DNA from: Oceanobacillus senegalensis
GTDB taxonomy: Bacteria > Bacillota > Bacilli > Bacillales > Amphibacillaceae
NCBI RefSeq assembly: GCF_900176885.1
Contig: NZ_LT839648.1
Location: 2,851,675-2,915,674, forward strand
Reading direction: 5' to 3'
DNA: 64,000 bases
Shown here: in pieces, positions 25,477 through 35,288 of the stretch
How positions within the stretch are numbered: position 1 is the stretch's first letter
How the letters are laid out: every line of letters begins with the position of its first letter
Made by a program: the position numbers and the translations under genes
The notes under the pieces: model-generated
Told to the model about the DNA's origin: nothing
Seen by the model: the letters and a program-made list of their open reading frames with translations, nothing else
The model's database searches: none

Positions 25477-25785
25477 ATGACACAACCTACTATTTGCCCA
25501 AAGTTTGAGAAAGCCGTTTCATTACTAAGTCAAAAATGGACCGCATTAGTTATATATCAATTGTTATTAGGTACACAACGTTTTAGTGAAATTCAGACTG
25601 CGATTGGTATAAGTGGGAAGGTTTTATCTGATCGTTTGAAGGATCTAGAGAGTCAAGAAATTATAAAACGCGAGGTTATCCCTAAGACGCCAGTAGTCAT
25701 AAAATACTCTTTAACAGATAAAGGAAAATCCATGAAACCTATTATTAGAGATATCGAGAAATGGTCACAGCTATGGGTTAAATAA
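25477..25785 (+). CDS. HxlR-family winged-helix transcriptional regulator
   Basis: 102 residues, full length for the family. The HxlR pattern is clear: CPKFEKAVSLLSQKWTALVIYQL, RFSEIQTAIGISGKVLSDRLKDLE and the wing TPVVIKYSLTDKGKSM. There is a conserved N-terminal Cys (C7), the residue used by YodB/HypR-type sensors of quinones, diamide or hypochlorite; whether it senses here is inference. The start has AGAGAGGTG nine bases upstream. It probably controls the divergent NmrA-like gene and itself. Confidence 0.93.
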   Translation: MTQPTICPKFEKAVSLLSQKWTALVIYQLLLGTQRFSEIQTAIGISGKVLSDRLKDLESQEIIKREVIPKTPVVIKYSLTDKGKSMKPIIRDIEKWSQLWVK

Positions 25786-25829
25786 GAAACTCACCTATCC
25801 TTAAATGAATAGATAGAAAATATACAAAT

Positions 25830-25890
25830 CAAAAAGACATAACAACAGAGACATTTCTTAGTGAAATGACCTTTGTTCATGTCTTTTTTC
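25830..25890 (+). terminator. Terminator of the hxlR-type gene
   Basis: Long imperfect stem AAAAAGACAT...CATTTC with TTAGT loop and GAAATG...ATGTCTTTTTT, ending in a T-run, about 45 bp after the stop. Confidence 0.82.
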
Positions 25891-25918
25891 ATTATATGGA
25901 GTAGATTTTTTGTTACCT

Positions 25919-26160
25919 AAAGTGAATCTTCCATCAGTAGGGATTTTCTTTCATCACACACACACTGAAATTAAGGAAAAAAGACGTCGCAACGCCTCCT
26001 GAGAACTACGTCCATGTCCTGTAGGCCCGAACGAATCGGGCTTTTTGTGGCAGTTTATACCACAAGGCTATGACACAAGGCCCTTCCTCACCTTAAATGA
26101 TTCGTTTTTCCTCCATTTCCCGAGGTGGGGGTATTACTGGCCCCTTGACCTGCGATGAAT
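25919..26160 (-). repeat. IS200/IS605-like palindromic mini-element, long copy
   Basis: Minus-strand order: left end ATCGCAGGTCAAGGGGCC, hairpin ACCCCCACCTC, internal ~150 bp sharing GGGCCTACAGGACATGG and TCTCAGGAGGCGTTGC with the copy at 20304-20507, then right end GATGGAAGATTCAC. An extra ~35 bp (GTGGTATAAACTGCCAC palindrome) is inserted relative to that copy. It begins 24 bp after the dus stop codon. Confidence 0.7.
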
Positions 26161-26183
26161 AATTCGTTTCATTTAGAATATCG

Positions 26184-27173
26184 TTAACATTCCTGTCTAC
26201 CAGTCCTAGCAACATCTCTCCATTCAAAGTTGTCGAGCAATTCACGTACTTGATCTGTAGACTCTGTACTCATCAATTCATTCCTTAATTCACTTGCTCC
26301 TCGAAAGTCACGGACATATATCTTAAAAAATCGACGGAGAGGTTTAAATGAACGCGGCTCTATTTTTGAATATTTATCAAAAAGATCAAGGTGCAATCTT
26401 AGGAGGTCAAGCATTTCCTCACTACTATGGTCTTTTGACTCTTTTTCAAAAGCAAATGGGTTTTTAAAAATCCCACGTCCTATCATGACCCCATCAACAC
26501 CGTATTTATGAACGAGTTCCAAACCAGTTTGACGGTTAGGAATATCCCCATTAATTGTCAAAAGTGTATCTGGTGCTATATCATCGCGAAGTTTCTTAAT
26601 CTCTGGAATCAGTTCCCAATGAGCATCCACATTACTCATTTCCTTTTTTGTTCGCAGATGAATAGAAAGATTAACAATGTCCTGTTTCAATAAATGCGCA
26701 AGCCAGTCGTGCCATTCATCTACATAAGTGTAACCAAGCCTTGTTTTCACACTTACTGGCAATCCCCCTGCTTTTGCTGCTTGTATTAGTTCTGCTGCAA
26801 CTTCTGGACGACGGATTAGACCGCATCCCTTCCCTTTTGGTGCCACATTTGGTGCAGGACAGCCCATATTGATATCCACACCGCGAAATCCTTCTTTCGC
26901 CATACCTATACTCATTTGTCGAAAATATTCGGGTTTATCCCCCCATATATGTGCCACCATTGGTTGTTCATCTTCCGTAAAAGTTAATCGCCCACGCACA
27001 CTATGTCTCCCCTCTGGATGACAATAACTTTCCGAGTTTGTAAACTCTGTAAAAAACACATCAGGTCTAGCTGCTTCACTCACTACATGACGAAAAATAA
27101 CATTCGTCACCTCTTCCATTGGTGCTAATATAAAAAACGGTCGTGGTAAATCACGCCAAAAATTATCAGTCAT
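26184..27173 (-). CDS. dus: tRNA-dihydrouridine synthase
   Basis: 329-residue FMN enzyme that reduces uridine to dihydrouridine in the tRNA D-loop. Seen: [15 protein letters not shown] at the N-terminus, the active-site [25 protein letters not shown] with the proton-donating Cys, KTRLGY, the helix with LTINGDI, and [15 protein letters not shown] for phosphate binding. It is closer to the DusC-like variant ([13 protein letters not shown]) than to B. subtilis DusB. No gene is close enough for an operon. The ATG at 27173 is preceded by a weak GAGAGG. The 3' end abuts a palindromic repeat. Confidence 0.92.
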   Translation of the reverse strand: MTDNFWRDLPRPFFILAPMEEVTNVIFRHVVSEAARPDVFFTEFTNSESYCHPEGRHSVRGRLTFTEDEQPMVAHIWGDKPEYFRQMSIGMAKEGFRGVDINMGCPAPNVAPKGKGCGLIRRPEVAAELIQAAKAGGLPVSVKTRLGYTYVDEWHDWLAHLLKQDIVNLSIHLRTKKEMSNVDAHWELIPEIKKLRDDIAPDTLLTINGDIPNRQTGLELVHKYGVDGVMIGRGIFKNPFAFEKESKDHSSEEMLDLLRLHLDLFDKYSKIEPRSFKPLRRFFKIYVRDFRGASELRNELMSTESTDQVRELLDNFEWRDVARTGRQEC

Positions 27174-27519
27174 ATTGAATTTCCAATCCTCTCATTAATG
27201 GGATACAGGTCAAACCTTGTCCCAAAATTAAAAAGCAAAATATCTTTGCTTCTTTAATACTTATATCATGCCTAAGCATTTTTTATCAAACTATAGTAAA
27301 TTTTGATTATTATACACTTTAATACTAAAAAAATTTATCAGTAGTTCGGGGGATTATAGCATTATTCTCAACTTATAGCCTACTTATTAAATGTTTAAAA
27401 AGGCATATATGTAATGGATTTTGATTATAAATAACAATTTTAAACATATAATGTACAATTCAGAGAAATTAGGGATAGATTGCAACTATGGCCTTATTAA
27501 ACACTAAAAGGTGATTTCT
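27174..27519. other. Divergent intergenic region dus / ctaG
   Basis: About 345 very AT-rich bases that should contain both promoters. No operator, hairpin or short gene was recognised. Confidence 0.4.
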
Positions 27520-28323
27520 ATGTGGTATGAAGCATTTCTTTTGGGTGAACTGGTTTGGAATTTTCCATTATCCGTTTTTCTTATAGGCATTGCTTTCTTT
27601 TATTTCTACATACTTAAACATTATACAACGATAAAACTATATAGTAAGCCACCCCTTCTCTTTTTATTGGCCTTATGTATACTTTATCTTATTCTAGGCA
27701 CTCCTTTATCAGCTTTCAGTCATCTTTCATTCAGTCTACATATGCTACAGATGAGTATACTTTATTTTATTATTCCCCCATTAATTCTGGCTGGAATACC
27801 TGAGCATATGTTTAAAATGATAGTAAAGATACCATTGACTAAAATAATAGGTAAACTGTTTTTAACCCCAAAGTTAGCCTTATTTTTATTTTCTTTATTA
27901 TTTATGTTATACCATTTGCCTGTTACATTGAGGATTTCTTCTCAAATTCCGTTTATACAAAATGGAATTTTGTCACTATTGTTCATCCTTAGTTTTAGTT
28001 TATGGTGGCCTATTGTTTCTCCTGATACCAAGCAAAGACTCTACAAAAAACAAAAAAGACGTTATTTATTTCTAAGTGGAATTTTATTAATGCCCGCATG
28101 TTTTATATTTATATGGAATGCATGGATTGCCGAGGTACAAAACCCCTTCCTTAACCAAATTACAGCACAACTTTGCGTCCCCATTGAATCTAATTCCATG
28201 AACTTATTTCCTTCCCTATTCCGTACAAAATATGACCAAATAATGGCCGGAACTTTAATGTTGGCAATGCACAAATTGGGCATGATTCTCTCATCTTATC
28301 TAGGGAATACCGAGGAGAGATAA
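27520..28323 (+). CDS. ctaG: Cytochrome c oxidase assembly factor CtaG-like protein
   Basis: 267-residue membrane protein with about seven transmembrane helices, of the caa3-type CtaG family needed for CuB insertion in caa3 oxidase. Characteristic segments: SHLSFSLHMLQMSILYFIIPP, LAGIPEHMFK, LFMLYHLPVT, LWWPIVSP and the terminal DQIMAGTLMLAMHK. The His and Met residues in these helices are candidate copper ligands. The ATG at 27520 is used with AAAGGTG seven bases upstream; an in-frame GTG at 27511 lies inside that site. The next gene downstream is a copper-chaperone-like HMA protein, which supports a copper role. It is far from any aa3/caa3 structural genes here. Confidence 0.88.
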   Translation: MWYEAFLLGELVWNFPLSVFLIGIAFFYFYILKHYTTIKLYSKPPLLFLLALCILYLILGTPLSAFSHLSFSLHMLQMSILYFIIPPLILAGIPEHMFKMIVKIPLTKIIGKLFLTPKLALFLFSLLFMLYHLPVTLRISSQIPFIQNGILSLLFILSFSLWWPIVSPDTKQRLYKKQKRRYLFLSGILLMPACFIFIWNAWIAEVQNPFLNQITAQLCVPIESNSMNLFPSLFRTKYDQIMAGTLMLAMHKLGMILSSYLGNTEER

Positions 28324-28435
28324 AATTATATATTTTGTACCTTAAAAGCCTTTTCATAAATACTACTTATTCCAAATAAAATTACTTAGATACAAGTAAA
28401 AATATAAATTGCAAATAAAGGTGGTGAATAACAAT

Positions 28436-28687
28436 ATGAATGAAACAGTTTATCTAAATGTTGTAGGAATGCACTGCCCAGATTGTCCAAAGAAAGTTGA
28501 AAGATCCATTTTAAAATTGGATGGGGTAAGTAAAGTAGAAATTGACTATGAAACCGAACATGGATTTGTAACGTTCAACAAAAAATTAACTAGCTTTACA
28601 GAAATCATTAATAGAATTAGAAAGATGGGATTTGAAGCTAAAAACATTCAACATAAAAGCCTCGAATTGAATAATATGAATAAATAA
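28436..28687 (+). CDS. Heavy-metal-associated (HMA) domain protein, copper chaperone-like
   Basis: 83 residues from the ATG at 28436, preceded by AAAGGTGGTG; the longer frame from 28409 overlaps that site. A single ferredoxin-like HMA domain with the MxCxxC metal motif (GMHCPDCPKKVERSI), a classical GVSKVEIDYETEHG strand and a short C-terminal tail. Such proteins bind Cu(I) or similar soft metals in the cytosol and hand it to ATPases or other targets. It follows ctaG by 112 bp on the same strand, so it may supply copper for oxidase assembly; that link is inference. A terminator follows. Confidence 0.9.
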   Translation: MNETVYLNVVGMHCPDCPKKVERSILKLDGVSKVEIDYETEHGFVTFNKKLTSFTEIINRIRKMGFEAKNIQHKSLELNNMNK

Positions 28688-28698
28688 CCAATCCCGAT

Positions 28699-28735
28699 CC
28701 CAACTGCCCTCACCCATTGTGGTAGTTGGGTTTTT
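28699..28735 (+). terminator. Terminator of the HMA gene
   Basis: CCCAACT...AGTTGGG stem followed by TTTTT, 12 bp after the stop codon. Confidence 0.85.
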
Positions 28736-28902
28736 CCATCATCTTATTTCCATTGTTACCAAAGCTTCATTTCACTTTATCCCAACCATTACAAAAGAAT
28801 CTTATTGAATTTGTACTGAGAATACACCATGTGTAATCACTAAGCCACAAACACAATAGAAAAAAGGGATAAACAAGACAAATGCGTAATCTTATTTATG
28901 TT

Positions 28903-30288
28903 TTAACTAGACATTTTCTTTTCCAACCAACAAACTGCCTCGATATGATTCGTCTGAGGAAACATGTCAACTGGCTGTACTTCTTTCGTTTCAAAACCAC
29001 CATCTTCTAAAATTCTTAAATCCCTTGCAAGTGTTGAAGGATTACAAGATACATATACAATCCGCTTCGGCTCCATATCAATCATCGCCTGCAGGAATTC
29101 TGGATCACAACCTTTTCGTGGTGGGTCAACAACAATAACATCTGGATCAAGACCCTGTTCTTTCCATTTCGGCATGACCTTTTCCGCTACACCAACAGAA
29201 AATTCAACATTATCCATCCCATTTAAACGAGCATTATTTTTCGCATCATTGATGGCTTCCGGAACAACTTCAACACCATAAACCTTCTTAGCCTTCTGTG
29301 CTAAAAATAAAGAAATCGTTCCAATTCCGCAATAGGCATCCACAACTACATCATTTTTACCAACCTTTGCGTACTCCAGTGCCTTTTCATACAATACCTT
29401 TGTTTGATATGGATTAATCTGATAAAAAGACTGTGCAGATATGGCAAATTTGATGTCACCAATCGTATCATGAATATATTCTTCTCCCCATATCACTTTT
29501 GATTTTCGGCCTAAAATGACATTGGTTCTTTTGCCGTTGATATTATGTACAATGGATTTTACATGAGGGAAAGTTTCTGTTAACTCACGGATTAATTCTT
29601 CTTGATGTGGCAACTTTTTCGTTCTAGTCACAAGGACAATCATCGTCTCATCTGTTTCTCTACCAGTTCGAACCATGATATGACGAAGTACCCCGCGATC
29701 TGACTTCTCATCATAAGCTTCAATTCCTAACCGATTAGCAATTCTACGCACAGCATGTACGGATCGGTCATTCATTTCATCCTGAACCACGCAAGTTTCC
29801 ATATCATCGATAATGTCATGGCTTCGTTTACGATAAAAGCCTGTAATTAATTCCCCATCCCGTTCTCCAACTGGAATCTGTACTTTATTACGATATCTCC
29901 ATGGGTCATTCATACCAATCGTTTCATGAACAGGAACATGTTCTAAGTGAGCAATCTTCTTCATTACATTCCTTACTTGGTTTCGCTTCATCTTAAGTTG
30001 TAAATCATAACTCATATGTTGCAATTGGCAACCACCACACTGATAAAACACATTACAAGGTGGTTCCACACGGTCTTCACTTTTTACTTTAACATGAAGT
30101 AATCTTCCAAAACCAAAATTCTTATTTACCTTCACTACTTTTACTGTTGCTTCTTCTCCCGGGAGACCATAAGGAACAAATAATGGATATCCATCCACTT
30201 TCCCAACACCATTTCCTTCATGGGTGAGGTCCTCAAATTTCAATGTAACCGTTTCATTCTTTTTTACTGGTGCTGTATGCTTTGCCAT
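28903..30288 (-). CDS. rlmCD: 23S rRNA (uracil-C5)-methyltransferase RlmCD (YefA)
   Basis: 461-residue SAM-dependent enzyme that makes 5-methyluridine in 23S rRNA; the B. subtilis homologue YefA modifies both U747 and U1939. N-terminal TRAM domain ([21 protein letters not shown]), an iron-sulfur cluster motif ([15 protein letters not shown]), the SAM site [16 protein letters not shown] and the catalytic [12 protein letters not shown] with [14 protein letters not shown], whose Cys attacks C6. Length agrees with YefA (459). dagK lies 119 bp upstream with its own terminator, so rlmCD is likely separately transcribed. Confidence 0.95.
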   Translation of the reverse strand: MAKHTAPVKKNETVTLKFEDLTHEGNGVGKVDGYPLFVPYGLPGEEATVKVVKVNKNFGFGRLLHVKVKSEDRVEPPCNVFYQCGGCQLQHMSYDLQLKMKRNQVRNVMKKIAHLEHVPVHETIGMNDPWRYRNKVQIPVGERDGELITGFYRKRSHDIIDDMETCVVQDEMNDRSVHAVRRIANRLGIEAYDEKSDRGVLRHIMVRTGRETDETMIVLVTRTKKLPHQEELIRELTETFPHVKSIVHNINGKRTNVILGRKSKVIWGEEYIHDTIGDIKFAISAQSFYQINPYQTKVLYEKALEYAKVGKNDVVVDAYCGIGTISLFLAQKAKKVYGVEVVPEAINDAKNNARLNGMDNVEFSVGVAEKVMPKWKEQGLDPDVIVVDPPRKGCDPEFLQAMIDMEPKRIVYVSCNPSTLARDLRILEDGGFETKEVQPVDMFPQTNHIEAVCWLEKKMSS

Positions 30289-30393
30289 TCCTTTATCTTC
30301 CTTTTCCGTACTGTATTTAGTGTTTACATCTTACCATATCTTTAACAGGAAACGCATGCCTCATACTTTTTAATACCGGCATCTTTATAGAAA

Positions 30394-30420
30394 CAAAAAA
30401 AGACTGATTATTCCTCAGTC
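30394..30420 (-). terminator. Terminator overlapping the dagK stop codon
   Basis: GACTGAGGAATAATCAGTC hairpin followed by TTTTTTTG on the minus strand; the dagK stop lies inside the stem-loop. Confidence 0.85.
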
Positions 30421-31328
30421 TCCTCTTCTTCATCTTTCCTAAATGATTCCGGTACCATGAACTCAATATGCTGCCTAAGATTAATAAATTCTCCTGGCAA
30501 CAATCCACCATACTCCCCATCAATATTCAATTGCATTTTTTCTTCCGGGGTGACTGTTATACGTTTCGCTTGTTTATAAATAATATTATCATCACTTAAA
30601 TGAGCACCTCTTACAGCCAAAGAAGCAACCCGGACAAATTCAGCTAGGTTCACTTTCTTCAAAATAAATAAATCAAAGTAACCATCATCCAGCTTTGCCT
30701 CAGGTGCCAATTTCTCAAAGCCCCCTACCGAATTTGAATTCGAAACAAGAAAAATCATAATATCCTCATCAATGACATTGCCATCGTATTCAATCTTAAC
30801 TCGAGCAGGTTTAAGGGAGGGAAGCATTTCAATCCCTTTTACATAATAAGCCATCTGTCCGAGAACGGTTTTTAATTTGGCTGGTACGTCATATGTTAAT
30901 TCCGTAAGTTTTCCTCCACCAGCGATGTTAATAAAATAATGTTCATTCACTCTACCAATGTCCAAAAAAGCAGAATGTCCTTCCACTATAATATCCGTTG
31001 CTTTTCTAATATCGCGTGGAATATGTAGGGCACGTGCAAAATCATTTGTTGTACCTGTTGGAATAATACCTAACTTTGGTCGATGATTCTGTTCTGCCAG
31101 GCCATGTATGACCTCATTTATTGTACCATCCCCACCAGCTGCCACCACTAACTCAAAGCTTCTAGAAATAGCATATCTAGCTGCAGTAGCTGCATCACCT
31201 TCTCCTGTAGTTGCATGTGCAGATGTCTCGTATCCAGCTTCCTCTAACTTTTGCAGGACATTCGGTAATTCCTTTTTAAAGGCTTCACGTCCAGATGTTG
31301 GGTTATATATAATTCGGGCTCTCTTCAT
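30408..31328 (-). CDS. dagK: Diacylglycerol kinase DagK
   Basis: 306-residue lipid kinase that phosphorylates the diacylglycerol released when lipoteichoic acid is made, returning it to phospholipid synthesis. Seen: RIIYNPTSGREAFKK near the N-terminus, the nucleotide-binding GGDGTINEVIHGL, LGIIPTGTTNDFARAL, and the terminal INIDGEYGGLLPGEFINL. The start is ATG at 31328 with GGGGGAGG eight bases upstream; the longer frame to 31403 runs through that site. Length matches B. subtilis DagK (303). It sits downstream of gatB as in B. subtilis. Confidence 0.95.
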   Translation of the reverse strand: MKRARIIYNPTSGREAFKKELPNVLQKLEEAGYETSAHATTGEGDAATAARYAISRSFELVVAAGGDGTINEVIHGLAEQNHRPKLGIIPTGTTNDFARALHIPRDIRKATDIIVEGHSAFLDIGRVNEHYFINIAGGGKLTELTYDVPAKLKTVLGQMAYYVKGIEMLPSLKPARVKIEYDGNVIDEDIMIFLVSNSNSVGGFEKLAPEAKLDDGYFDLFILKKVNLAEFVRVASLAVRGAHLSDDNIIYKQAKRITVTPEEKMQLNIDGEYGGLLPGEFINLRQHIEFMVPESFRKDEEEETEE

Positions 31329-31542
31329 TTTGATGTCCTCCCCCATTGATCCTTGATATAGGGTGTTTGTGGTTCGTTCAAAGTGTTCCTTCAAAATTAA
31401 CAAGCGGTTCGAACTATAGATACTTACTTTCTATAGTGCCTATGCGATTTTTATAGCATACTTTTTTATTTATAATCTTTTCCACCTAATGTAATACTTA
31501 TCCATTTCATCCTAAATCCTAATTTTACTTTAGCAAATTCTA

Positions 31543-31570
31543 GACTACTATCGCATATGCAATAGTAGCC
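31543..31570 (-). terminator. Possible terminator of the gatCAB operon
   Basis: CTACTAT-GCATATGC-ATAGTAG palindrome 25 bp after the gatB stop. The T-run after the stem is poor, so it is tentative. Confidence 0.45.
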
Positions 31571-31594
31571 TAGTTAACTTTTTATTTCAACTTA

Positions 31595-33025
31595 TTATCT
31601 CTTATCAATTTCCTCTTTCAAAATCTTATTAACCATTGGTGGGTTTGCTTGCCCTTTCGTCGCCTTCATAATTTGACCTACTAAATAGCCAAGTGCTTTT
31701 CCTTTACCGGCCTTATAGTCTGTAATCGATTGTTCATTTTCATCTAGTACCTTGTTAACAATCTCTTTTAATTGATCTGGATCAGAAATTTGAACAAGCC
31801 CTTTTTCTTTAACAATCTTCTCTGGGTCTCCACCTTTATCCACTAGTTCAGCAAATACCTTCTTCGCAATCTTAGAGGAAATGGTTCCATCTTCTATTAG
31901 TTTAATCATTTTAGCTAAAGCTTCTGGTGTTATGGCTAAATCATGAAGTTCTTTATAATGCTTATTCATATAAGCAGATACCTCACCCATTAACCAGTTT
32001 GACGCCTGTTTCACGTCTGCTCCATGATTAACAGCTTCCTCAAAAAAGTCAGCCATCTCTTTAGAGCTAGTTATAACATTTGCATCATATTCTGATAGCC
32101 CTAATTCTTTAATGTAACGAGCTCTACGTGCATCTGGAAGTTCAGGAATTTCTGCACGAATGCGTTCTTTCCATTCTTCATCAATATAAAGTGGAATTAA
32201 GTCAGGTTCAGGGAAGTAACGATAATCATCAGAACCTTCTTTAACACGCATTAAGATTGTTTCTTTTGTTTTTTCATCATAACGGCGAGTTTCTTGCAAG
32301 ATTTCCCCACCAGTTAAAAGAACTTTTTCTTGACGTTTTTCTTCAAACTCTAAACCTTTTTGTACATAATTAAAGGAATTTAAGTTCTTCAACTCTGTTT
32401 TCGTACCAAATTCTTCTTGACCAATTGGACGGAGGGAAATGTTCGCATCACAACGTAAAGAACCTTCTTGCATTTTCACGTCAGACACACCAGTATATTG
32501 AATGATATTTTTTAGTTTCTCTAAATAAGCATATGCTTCTTCTGGTGAGCGCATGTCCGGTTCTGATACAATTTCGATTAATGGTGTTCCTTGGCGGTTA
32601 AAGTCCACGTAAGAATATCCATCCTCACCATGCGTTAATTTACCAGCATCCTCCTCCATATGGAGACGAGTGATACCAATTTTTTTCTTCTTCCCGTTTA
32701 CTTCAATCTCTATCCAGCCATTTTCGCCAATGGGTTGGTCAAATTGTGAAATTTGGTATGCTTTCGGGTTATCCGGATAGAAGTAGTTTTTACGGTCAAA
32801 TTTCGTATCGGTAGCAATGTCACAATTTAATGCCATTGCAGCTTTCATGGCAAAATTTACTGCTTCTTCATTTAACACAGGAAGTGTACCTGGATACCCT
32901 AAGTCAATTGGGTTCACATTTGTATTTGGTTCAGAGCCAAATGCATTCACACTTGGACTGAAGATTTTCGATTGTGTCTTTAATTCTACGTGTACTTCCA
33001 GACCAATAATTGTTTCAAAGTTCAT
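31595..33025 (-). CDS. gatB: Asp-tRNA(Asn)/Glu-tRNA(Gln) amidotransferase subunit B
   Basis: 476-residue tRNA-binding and kinase subunit of GatCAB, which amidates Glu-tRNA(Gln) (and Asp-tRNA(Asn)). Seen: [18 protein letters not shown], the conserved [23 protein letters not shown] and [14 protein letters not shown], and the C-terminal YqeY-like helical tail ending in [15 protein letters not shown]. The ATG overlaps the gatA stop as TAATG and uses the AGGAGGTG that lies within the gatA end. Full family length. Confidence 0.97.
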   Translation of the reverse strand: MNFETIIGLEVHVELKTQSKIFSPSVNAFGSEPNTNVNPIDLGYPGTLPVLNEEAVNFAMKAAMALNCDIATDTKFDRKNYFYPDNPKAYQISQFDQPIGENGWIEIEVNGKKKKIGITRLHMEEDAGKLTHGEDGYSYVDFNRQGTPLIEIVSEPDMRSPEEAYAYLEKLKNIIQYTGVSDVKMQEGSLRCDANISLRPIGQEEFGTKTELKNLNSFNYVQKGLEFEEKRQEKVLLTGGEILQETRRYDEKTKETILMRVKEGSDDYRYFPEPDLIPLYIDEEWKERIRAEIPELPDARRARYIKELGLSEYDANVITSSKEMADFFEEAVNHGADVKQASNWLMGEVSAYMNKHYKELHDLAITPEALAKMIKLIEDGTISSKIAKKVFAELVDKGGDPEKIVKEKGLVQISDPDQLKEIVNKVLDENEQSITDYKAGKGKALGYLVGQIMKATKGQANPPMVNKILKEEIDKR

Positions 33026-34494
33026 TATTTGGCACCTCCTCTAATTTGAGGTCGTTTCGTATGATAATCGGTTGCTTGTTCGAAAGCATGTGCCGTACGA
33101 TATACAGTGCTTTCGTCAAAGTGTTTTCCAATAATTTGTAAACCAATTGGAAGACCTTCCTCATTGAATCCGCAAGGAACGGAAATTCCCGGTACACCAG
33201 CTAAGTTTACTGGGATGGTTAAAATATCGTTCGCATACATCGTTAATGGATCATCTATATTTTCTCCAACCTTAAATGCCGGTGTTGGTGTCGTTGGCCC
33301 AATAACCACATCATAGTCTTCAAAAATTTTATCGAAATCATTTTTGATTAGTGTACGTACTTTTTGTGCTTTTTTATAGTAAGCATCATAATAACCTGAG
33401 CTTAAAGCAAACGTACCAAGCATAATACGACGCTTCACTTCTTCACCGAAACCTTCACTACGAGATTTCTTGAACATGTCAATCATGTTGTCGGCGTTTT
33501 CAGAACGAACACCGTACCTTACCCCATCAAATCGTGCTAGGTTTGCTGAAGCTTCTGATGAGGATATTAAGTAATAAGTTGCTACCGCATATTTAGAATG
33601 GGGTAGAGATACTTCTTCCCATGTTGCGCCTAGTGACTCATAAACTTTAAGTGCATTCATAACTGCTTCTTTTACTTCTGGGTTTACCCCTTCAGCAAGA
33701 TATTCCTTCGGTACCGCAATCTTTAAGCCTTCTACCTTATTCGTTAAGGCCTCTGTGTATTTTGGTACTTCTACATCCGCACTTGTTGCATCCATATCGT
33801 CACGGCCTGCGATTACTTCAAGTATACGTGCATTATCTTCTACATTTCGAGTAATTGGTCCAATTTGATCTAAGGAAGATGCAAAGGCAACTAAGCCAAA
33901 ACGTGACACGCGGCCGTAGGTAGGCTTCATTCCGACAACACCACAAAATGCCGCGGGTTGACGAATAGAACCCCCAGTATCAGAACCTAATGAAAATAAA
34001 ACTTCGCCAGCAGCAACTGCAGCAGCAGAACCACCACTAGACCCTCCAGGAACATAGTCTGTATTCCATGGGTTTCTTGTTGGTGTATAGCTTGAATTTT
34101 CATTGGAAGAACCCATTGCAAATTCATCCATGTTTAATTTACCGATTGTAACAGGTTTTTCCTTTGCTAGTTTTTCAATAACCGTAGCATCGTATAAAGG
34201 ATCTTCAAAGTTATCTAAGAACTGACTTGCACAGGTTGTACGAAGTCCCTTTGTCATGATGTTATCCTTAATCCCAGCAGGCATTCCAAAAAGACTTGCG
34301 ACCGTATCATGACTCTTATCTAATTCTTTCGCTTGCGCTCTTGCACTTTCTTCATTTAATGTCAAAAAGGCATGAACTTCACCGTCAACCTCTTTAATAC
34401 GGTTATAAGATTCATCTACTAAATCCTGTACGGTTATTTCTTTATTATGTAATTTCTCTTCTAATTCTTTAATCGTATGGTCAAATAAAGACAT
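33025..34494 (-). CDS. gatA: Asp-tRNA(Asn)/Glu-tRNA(Gln) amidotransferase subunit A
   Basis: 489-residue amidase subunit of GatCAB that releases ammonia from glutamine. The amidase-signature catalytic triad is visible: Lys in [12 protein letters not shown], the cis-Ser in [16 protein letters not shown] and the nucleophilic Ser in [15 protein letters not shown]. Second gene of gatC-gatA-gatB: gatC ends 12 bp upstream and gatB overlaps the stop by one base. Ribosome binding site GGAGGG precedes the ATG. Full length, no anomalies. Confidence 0.97.
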   Translation of the reverse strand: MSLFDHTIKELEEKLHNKEITVQDLVDESYNRIKEVDGEVHAFLTLNEESARAQAKELDKSHDTVASLFGMPAGIKDNIMTKGLRTTCASQFLDNFEDPLYDATVIEKLAKEKPVTIGKLNMDEFAMGSSNENSSYTPTRNPWNTDYVPGGSSGGSAAAVAAGEVLFSLGSDTGGSIRQPAAFCGVVGMKPTYGRVSRFGLVAFASSLDQIGPITRNVEDNARILEVIAGRDDMDATSADVEVPKYTEALTNKVEGLKIAVPKEYLAEGVNPEVKEAVMNALKVYESLGATWEEVSLPHSKYAVATYYLISSSEASANLARFDGVRYGVRSENADNMIDMFKKSRSEGFGEEVKRRIMLGTFALSSGYYDAYYKKAQKVRTLIKNDFDKIFEDYDVVIGPTTPTPAFKVGENIDDPLTMYANDILTIPVNLAGVPGISVPCGFNEEGLPIGLQIIGKHFDESTVYRTAHAFEQATDYHTKRPQIRGGAK

Positions 34495-34506
34495 GTAGTT
34501 CCCTCC

Positions 34507-34797
34507 TTATTCTAGGATTGATGGCACACGGAATTGCCCATCTTTTTCATCTGGAGCATTCTTCAATGCTTCCTCTTGTGTAATCCATTCTTTTGGCTCG
34601 TCCTTACGCATAACATTCTTGATGTCTAACACATGTGTAGTCGGTTTTACATTATCTGTATCAAGCTCATTTAATTGCTCTGCATAACGAATAATTGCAC
34701 CTAAATCCTCTGTTAACTGCTCTACTTCTTCATCCGTGACAGCAAGTCTAGCAAGATGTGCAACATGTTTTACCTGATCTTTTGAAATATCCGCCAT
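34507..34797 (-). CDS. gatC: Asp-tRNA(Asn)/Glu-tRNA(Gln) amidotransferase subunit C
   Basis: 96-residue assembly subunit that wraps around the GatA-GatB interface. The family pattern is complete: [18 protein letters not shown], a central [24 protein letters not shown] segment and the terminal [14 protein letters not shown] lies six bases before the ATG. First gene of the gatCAB operon; the promoter must be in the AT-rich 34798-34960 stretch. Confidence 0.96.
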   Translation of the reverse strand: MADISKDQVKHVAHLARLAVTDEEVEQLTEDLGAIIRYAEQLNELDTDNVKPTTHVLDIKNVMRKDEPKEWITQEEALKNAPDEKDGQFRVPSILE

Positions 34798-35127
34798 CCG
34801 TCACCCTCCAAACTAATAATTGTATAATATGATGTATCTCATACATTTAAATATAACCATAATTAATTATTATAACAATATGATAATAGCAGAGAAAGTC
34901 GCAAATAGGCAAATTTTGTAATAATGTATGTCATTGAAAAAAATTCCATTTCCTCAGCGATATTATTCTACTATCATCATTTTTAGATTTGCTACGCATT
35001 TTCTTTATACTGCAACAAATACTTCAACAAAATAAAAAAAGAGCTGGAATAGTTTTCCAATCTATTCCAGCAAAAATTCATCATATAGTAATAGGGTAAA
35101 AATTAAATGAAAAAAATTCATTACATA
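34798..35127. other. Intergenic region between the peptide gene and gatC
   Basis: About 330 bp, very AT-rich, holding the terminator of the signalling-peptide operon (35034-35075) and presumably the gatC promoter. No other feature was recognised. Confidence 0.55.
35033..35075 (-). terminator. Terminator of the regulator-peptide operon
   Basis: Minus-strand stem GCTGGAATAG/CTATTCCAGC with flanking A/T pairing, followed by TTTTTTT, about 50 bp after the peptide gene's stop. Confidence 0.9.
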
Positions 35128-35268
35128 TTAATAAAAAGAAACTGGTTCTTCAATAGAAAAGATACTTGGATGTAAATCCGTTGCTAGATCTGATGATTCA
35201 TCAGCAGTGAAGAATAACCCAGCTACTAAAGCAGTTCCCAATGCTACTTTTAAAATCACTTTTTTCAT
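35128..35268 (-). CDS. Secreted signalling-peptide precursor (putative, NprX/PapR-like)
   Basis: A 46-codon gene. AAGGAGGAG lies nine bases before the ATG, and the gene starts 20 bp after the stop of the TPR regulator, ahead of a shared terminator. The product has a Sec-type N-terminus (MKKVILKVALGTALVAGLFF), an acidic pro-region (TADESSDLATDLHPS) and the C-terminal residues IFSIEEPVSFY. Size, signal sequence and position directly 3' of an HTH-TPR gene are those of RRNPP pheromone precursors such as NprX (43 residues) and PapR (48). The last seven residues EEPVSFY recall the PapR heptapeptide ADLPFEF in having a central Pro and an aromatic end. Function is inferred; the mature form is unknown. 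Confidence 0.75.
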   Translation of the reverse strand: MKKVILKVALGTALVAGLFFTADESSDLATDLHPSIFSIEEPVSFY

Positions 35269-35288
35269 GGTAAATCTCCTCCTTATAA

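Noticed and set aside
6581-26160. Regularly repeated palindromes considered as CRISPR repeats
   Set aside because: Copies are kilobases apart, variable in length, and there are no spacers or cas genes.
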